Source: an uncultured Roseburia sp. | Lineage (GTDB): Bacteria > Bacillota > Clostridia > Lachnospirales > Lachnospiraceae | DNA length: 9,144 bases | Assembly (NCBI GenBank): GCA_947384095.1 | Contig: CANDFU010000042.1 | Coordinates: 1-9,144, forward strand | Direction: 5' to 3' | In this document: positions 7,154 to 9,144 of the stretch, piece by piece | How positions within the stretch are numbered: the first letter of the stretch is position 1 | How the letters are laid out: each line of letters starts with the position of its first letter | Notes under the pieces: model-generated | Told to the model about the DNA's origin: nothing | What the model saw: the letters and a program-made list of their open reading frames with translations, nothing else | Database searches by the model: none | Translations under genes and position numbers: made by a program

Positions 7154-7328
7154 CTATTGCAATGTCGATAACTTCCCCTTTACTTTCAAAAAGATTCATT
7201 TCAAGGAAACGTCCTGTGTATACAATGAAAGTCCCCAAACGTTTACCATCAGGAGCCCGCGCTTTAGCGGCGCATAAGGGTTTGCCACGACCGGAATCAG
7301 ATCAACGGAAGTCCGGTTTATTGGACAT
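7146..7328 (-). pseudogene. Small ORF of 60 codons with an in-frame TGA at codon 9
   Basis: Read on the minus strand from the ATG at 7328-7326, the frame encodes MSNKPDFR, then TGA (7304-7302), then 51 further codons to TAA at 7148-7146. The peptide after the TGA includes [24 protein letters not shown] and ends IDIAIEK. It has a balanced, protein-like composition rather than the Arg/Ser/Pro-rich look of a shadow frame. Codons favour A or T in the third position, unlike the neighbouring genes, suggesting a transferred remnant. I do not recognise the family. No ribosome binding site is visible before the ATG. The likeliest reading is a small gene inactivated by one point mutation (for example CGA or TGG to TGA). 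Recoding of the TGA is possible but unsupported. Confidence 0.4.
7290..7317. repeat. Short inverted repeat around the in-frame TGA
   Basis: ACCGGA (7290-7295) and TCCGGT (7312-7317) are perfect inverted arms separated by 16 nt, bracketing the TGA of the minus-strand ORF. They are short enough to be chance. They do not match the usual bacterial SECIS arrangement, in which the hairpin lies downstream of the UGA. Confidence 0.35.
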
Positions 7329-7367
7329 ATGATATGTATAATGGGATTTATGAAAGAGAAGTTACTA

Positions 7368-7396
7368 TTGACAATTGCGTGAAATCAGAATATGAT
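7368..7396 (+). promoter_or_regulatory. recA sigma-A-type promoter
   Basis: A perfect -35 box TTGACA (7368-7373), a 17-nt spacer and a -10 box TATGAT (7391-7396, 5 of 6 consensus bases). Transcription should start near 7403, just before the LexA box, leaving a leader of about 35 nt before recA. Confidence 0.85.
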
Positions 7397-7409
7397 AATA
7401 ACAGAAAAA

Positions 7410-7423
7410 CGAACATAAGTTCG
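7410..7423 (+). promoter_or_regulatory. LexA (DinR) SOS operator
   Basis: CGAACATAAGTTCG contains the Gram-positive LexA half-sites GAAC and GTTC separated by 4 nt. It sits right at or just after the predicted transcription start, so bound LexA would block recA (and probably recX) until DNA damage triggers LexA self-cleavage. Confidence 0.88.
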
Positions 7424-7426
7424 CGC

Positions 7427-7434
7427 GGAGGAAG
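7427..7434 (+). promoter_or_regulatory. Ribosome binding site deciding the recA start
   Basis: GGAGGAAG lies just ahead of the ATG at 7439 (7 nt from GGAGG). The reading frame stays open upstream to an ATG at 7334, but that lies before the promoter and could not be translated from its transcript. Confidence 0.85.
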
Positions 7435-7438
7435 AAAA

Positions 7439-8596
7439 ATGGCAAGAGAAGAAAAGCAGGAAAAGTTTGATAAGCAGGACCGGTTAAAAGCGCTCGACGC
7501 TGCGATCTCTCAGATTGAGAAGCAGTACGGCAAAGGGTCGATCATGAAGCTGGGCGACAGTTCGTCCCGGATGAATGTGGAGGCGGTTCCGACCGGGTCG
7601 TTAAGTCTTGACATCGCGCTTGGCCTTGGCGGCCTTCCCAAAGGACGGATCATCGAGATTTACGGGCCGGAGTCCAGCGGTAAGACGACGGTCGCGCTGC
7701 ACTCTGTCGCCGAGGTGCAGAAGCGCGGCGGCATTGCAGGATTTATCGATGCGGAACATGCCCTTGATCCGGTGTATGCGAAGAATATCGGGGTGGATAT
7801 TGACAATCTTTACATATCCCAGCCGGATTGCGGCGAGCAGGCGCTTGAGATCGCAGAGATGATGGTGCGCTCGAATGCAGTCGATATTGTAATCGTGGAT
7901 TCGGTGGCGGCGCTCGTGCCGAAGGCAGAGATCGACGGCGAGATGGGGGATTCCCATGTGGGTCTGCAGGCCCGCCTGATGAGCCAGGCATTGCGGAAGC
8001 TGACCGGTATTGTCAGCAAATCCAACTGCGTCGTAATTTTTATCAATCAGCTCCGCGAGAAGATCGGCGTGATGTTTGGCAACCCGGAGACGACAACCGG
8101 CGGCCGCGCGCTTAAATTTTACGCGTCCGTGCGCCTGGATGTCAGGAGAGTGGAGTCTTTAAAGCAGGGCGGAGAGATTGTCGGAAATCACACCCGCGTC
8201 AAGATTGTGAAGAATAAAGTGGCGCCTCCATTCAAAGAAGCCGAATTTGACATTATGTTTGGGAAAGGAATCTCGAAGGAGGGCGATATTTTAGATCTTG
8301 CTGCTGATCTGGGGATTATCAATAAGTCGGGGGCGTGGTACGCCTACAACGGAGAGAAGATCGGGCAGGGCCGTGAGAACGCCAAGAATTATCTCAGGGA
8401 AAATCCTGTGATCTGTGACGAGGTGGAGGCGAGAGTCCGGGAGCAGTATGAGCTGGACGGCGCTGCGGGAGAAAAAGAGGAAGAGCAGAAACCGGCAAGA
8501 GGAAAGACCGCAAAGGGAAAGCCGGAGGAGAAGGCTGGAAAGGCCGGGAAGCCGGAGACGGACGGGACAGCGGCGGAAGTCCCCGCAGAGGAGTAG
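7439..8596 (+). CDS. recA: RecA recombinase
   Basis: RecA forms ATP-dependent filaments on single-stranded DNA, drives homologous pairing and strand exchange, and stimulates LexA self-cleavage in the SOS response. From the ATG at 7439 it has 385 residues. Landmarks are the N-terminal [12 protein letters not shown] (28-39), Walker [10 protein letters not shown] (76-84, Lys82 and Thr83), catalytic Glu106 in DAEHALDP, Walker B IVIVD ending at Asp154, DNA loop L1 around 166-175, and loop L2 with NQLREKIG then NPETTTGG (203-222). The core is intact. The C-terminal tail from about 340 is unusually rich in Lys, Glu, Ala and Gly ([17 protein letters not shown]), more mixed in charge than the acidic E. 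coli tail. Expression is from the promoter at 7368 under LexA control. recX starts 3 nt after the stop, with its ribosome binding site inside the end of recA. Confidence 0.98.
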   Translation: MAREEKQEKFDKQDRLKALDAAISQIEKQYGKGSIMKLGDSSSRMNVEAVPTGSLSLDIALGLGGLPKGRIIEIYGPESSGKTTVALHSVAEVQKRGGIAGFIDAEHALDPVYAKNIGVDIDNLYISQPDCGEQALEIAEMMVRSNAVDIVIVDSVAALVPKAEIDGEMGDSHVGLQARLMSQALRKLTGIVSKSNCVVIFINQLREKIGVMFGNPETTTGGRALKFYASVRLDVRRVESLKQGGEIVGNHTRVKIVKNKVAPPFKEAEFDIMFGKGISKEGDILDLAADLGIINKSGAWYAYNGEKIGQGRENAKNYLRENPVICDEVEARVREQYELDGAAGEKEEEQKPARGKTAKGKPEEKAGKAGKPETDGTAAEVPAEE

Positions 8597-8599
8597 GCA

Positions 8600-9144
8600 A
8601 TGTGGGAGGGACGCATAAGGGAGATTGTTCCAAAGGATAAAGGGAGGATTTTGTTCCGGCTGGAGAACGGGACGGAGTTTGTGCTCTATCGCAGGGAGGT
8701 GCGCGCGCTTGCGCCGCAGGAGCAGATTTTTCTTAAGGAGGGCGGGTGGATTCCCGAAGAATTGTACCAGAAGCTTCTCTCTGAATTTATCGGTATCCGG
8801 GCTAAGAAGAGGGCGCTGTTTTTGTTAGAGCAGATGGACCGCACGTCGCATCAGCTTCGTGAGAAGCTGATGCGGAGCGGATATCCGCAGGAGTGCGTGG
8901 AGCAGGCCCTGCTTTATGCCGGGCAGTATCATTATATCGATGATTTCCGCTATGCGAAAAATTATATCGGGTACCATCAGCAGCGAAAGAGCAGACAGAA
9001 GCTGAAAATGGATCTTATGCGGAAGGGGGTCCCGAAGGATATGGCGGAAGAGGCGCTTGCGGAGGCTTTCGACTCCGATGAGAGAGGAAAGATCGGCGCG
9101 CTGCTTCATAAGCGGGGTTATGATGCGGGCACTGCGGATAAAAG
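8600..9144 (+). CDS. recX: RecX regulatory protein (3' end outside window)
   Basis: RecX binds RecA filaments and limits their growth or activity. The ATG at 8600 is preceded by GAGGAG (8588-8593) within the end of recA. 181 codons are present and the frame is still open at the window edge, so the C-terminus is missing. Typical RecX features are the helical repeat RALFLLEQMDRTSHQLREKL (71-90), followed by GYPQECVEQAL (94-104) and YIDDFRYAKNYI (112-123), then a second helical repeat with KLKMDLMRKGV (134-144). The N-terminal 60 residues form a less conserved lead-in, as in other Firmicutes RecX proteins. Position directly after recA and probable read-through from the same LexA-controlled promoter fit the family. 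A perfect 12-bp hairpin lies at codons 83-92. Confidence 0.93.
   Translation, partial: MWEGRIREIVPKDKGRILFRLENGTEFVLYRREVRALAPQEQIFLKEGGWIPEELYQKLLSEFIGIRAKKRALFLLEQMDRTSHQLREKLMRSGYPQECVEQALLYAGQYHYIDDFRYAKNYIGYHQQRKSRQKLKMDLMRKGVPKDMAEEALAEAFDSDERGKIGALLHKRGYDAGTADK
8847..8874 (+). repeat. Perfect 12-bp hairpin with GTGA loop inside recX
   Basis: CGCATCAGCTTC (8847-8858), loop GTGA (8859-8862) and GAAGCTGATGCG (8863-8874) form an uninterrupted 12-bp stem with a GNRA-type tetraloop. It falls within codons for SHQLREKLMR, which do not themselves require a palindrome. No T-run follows, so it is not an intrinsic terminator. Confidence 0.85.

Larger units (their letters stand above)
7063..7438. 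other. AT-richer intergenic region upstream of recA
   Basis: This 376-bp gap has no convincing intact gene. It contains a short AAGTTTGAAAACTT palindrome at 7071-7084, the terminator at 7126-7153, an interrupted minus-strand reading frame at 7146-7328, and the recA promoter, LexA box and ribosome binding site from 7368 onward. Its composition is visibly more AT-rich than the flanking genes, particularly at 7063-7200 and 7318-7420. Confidence 0.8.

Noticed and set aside
7290..7317. SECIS element for selenocysteine at the in-frame TGA
   Set aside because: The only inverted repeat brackets the TGA with 6-bp arms instead of forming a downstream hairpin, and no selenoprotein-like context (Cys or redox motif) is seen.
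7162..7332. Plus-strand 56-codon ORF antisense to the interrupted small ORF
   Set aside because: Its Arg/Lys/Ser/Pro-rich peptide looks like a shadow frame; it has no ribosome binding site and starts just after the terminator.
7337..7342. TATAAT as the recA -10 box
   Set aside because: No acceptable -35 at 16-18 nt upstream; the downstream TTGACA-17-TATGAT pair is far better and adjoins the LexA box.
7334..7438. N-terminal extension of RecA from an in-frame ATG at 7334
   Set aside because: It would precede and span the promoter and LexA box, has no ribosome binding site, and the encoded 35 residues do not resemble a RecA N-terminus; the start at 7439 has GGAGGAAG.
1..9144. CRISPR arrays, tRNA or rRNA genes, insertion sequences, prophage genes
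   Set aside because: No regularly spaced repeats, cloverleaf sequences, rRNA motifs or transposase/integrase genes were seen on either strand.

Overview
The window looks like chromosomal DNA from a moderately GC-rich member of the Firmicutes, most likely a clostridium of the Lachnospiraceae type. The clues are strong AGGAGG-type ribosome binding sites, a Gram-positive LexA box (GAAC-N4-GTTC) in front of recA, a recA-recX pair, and a type IIA topoisomerase pair that reads as topoisomerase IV. The taxonomic placement is inferred from these features; no search was run.

Positions 45-7062 hold six genes on the + strand, spaced 8 nt apart or overlapping, which look like one translationally coupled transcription unit. 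They are a topoisomerase IV/gyrase-like B subunit (parE), its A subunit (parC), a HAD-family phosphatase, a CPBP/CAAX-type intramembrane protease, a six-helix membrane protein resembling an ABC-2 permease, and an ABC ATPase-fold protein. The last one is the main surprise. It keeps the ABC fold landmarks but has lost the Walker A lysine and Ser/Thr, the Walker B Asp-Glu pair and the H-loop histidine, so it is probably a non-hydrolysing pseudo-ATPase. The protease, permease and pseudo-ATPase form a compact membrane module riding behind the topoisomerase genes.

A 376-bp, visibly AT-richer gap (7063-7438) follows. It holds a Rho-independent terminator for the upstream unit (hairpin with GCAA loop plus a T-run). 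It also holds a small minus-strand reading frame of 60 codons interrupted only by an in-frame TGA at codon 9, and then the recA control region: a TTGACA-17-TATGAT promoter, a LexA box and a strong ribosome binding site.

Positions 7439-9144 hold recA (complete) and recX (cut off by the window end), in the usual SOS repair arrangement: RecA performs strand exchange and RecX modulates it. A perfect 12-bp inverted repeat with a GTGA loop lies inside the recX coding sequence and is not explained by the protein it encodes.
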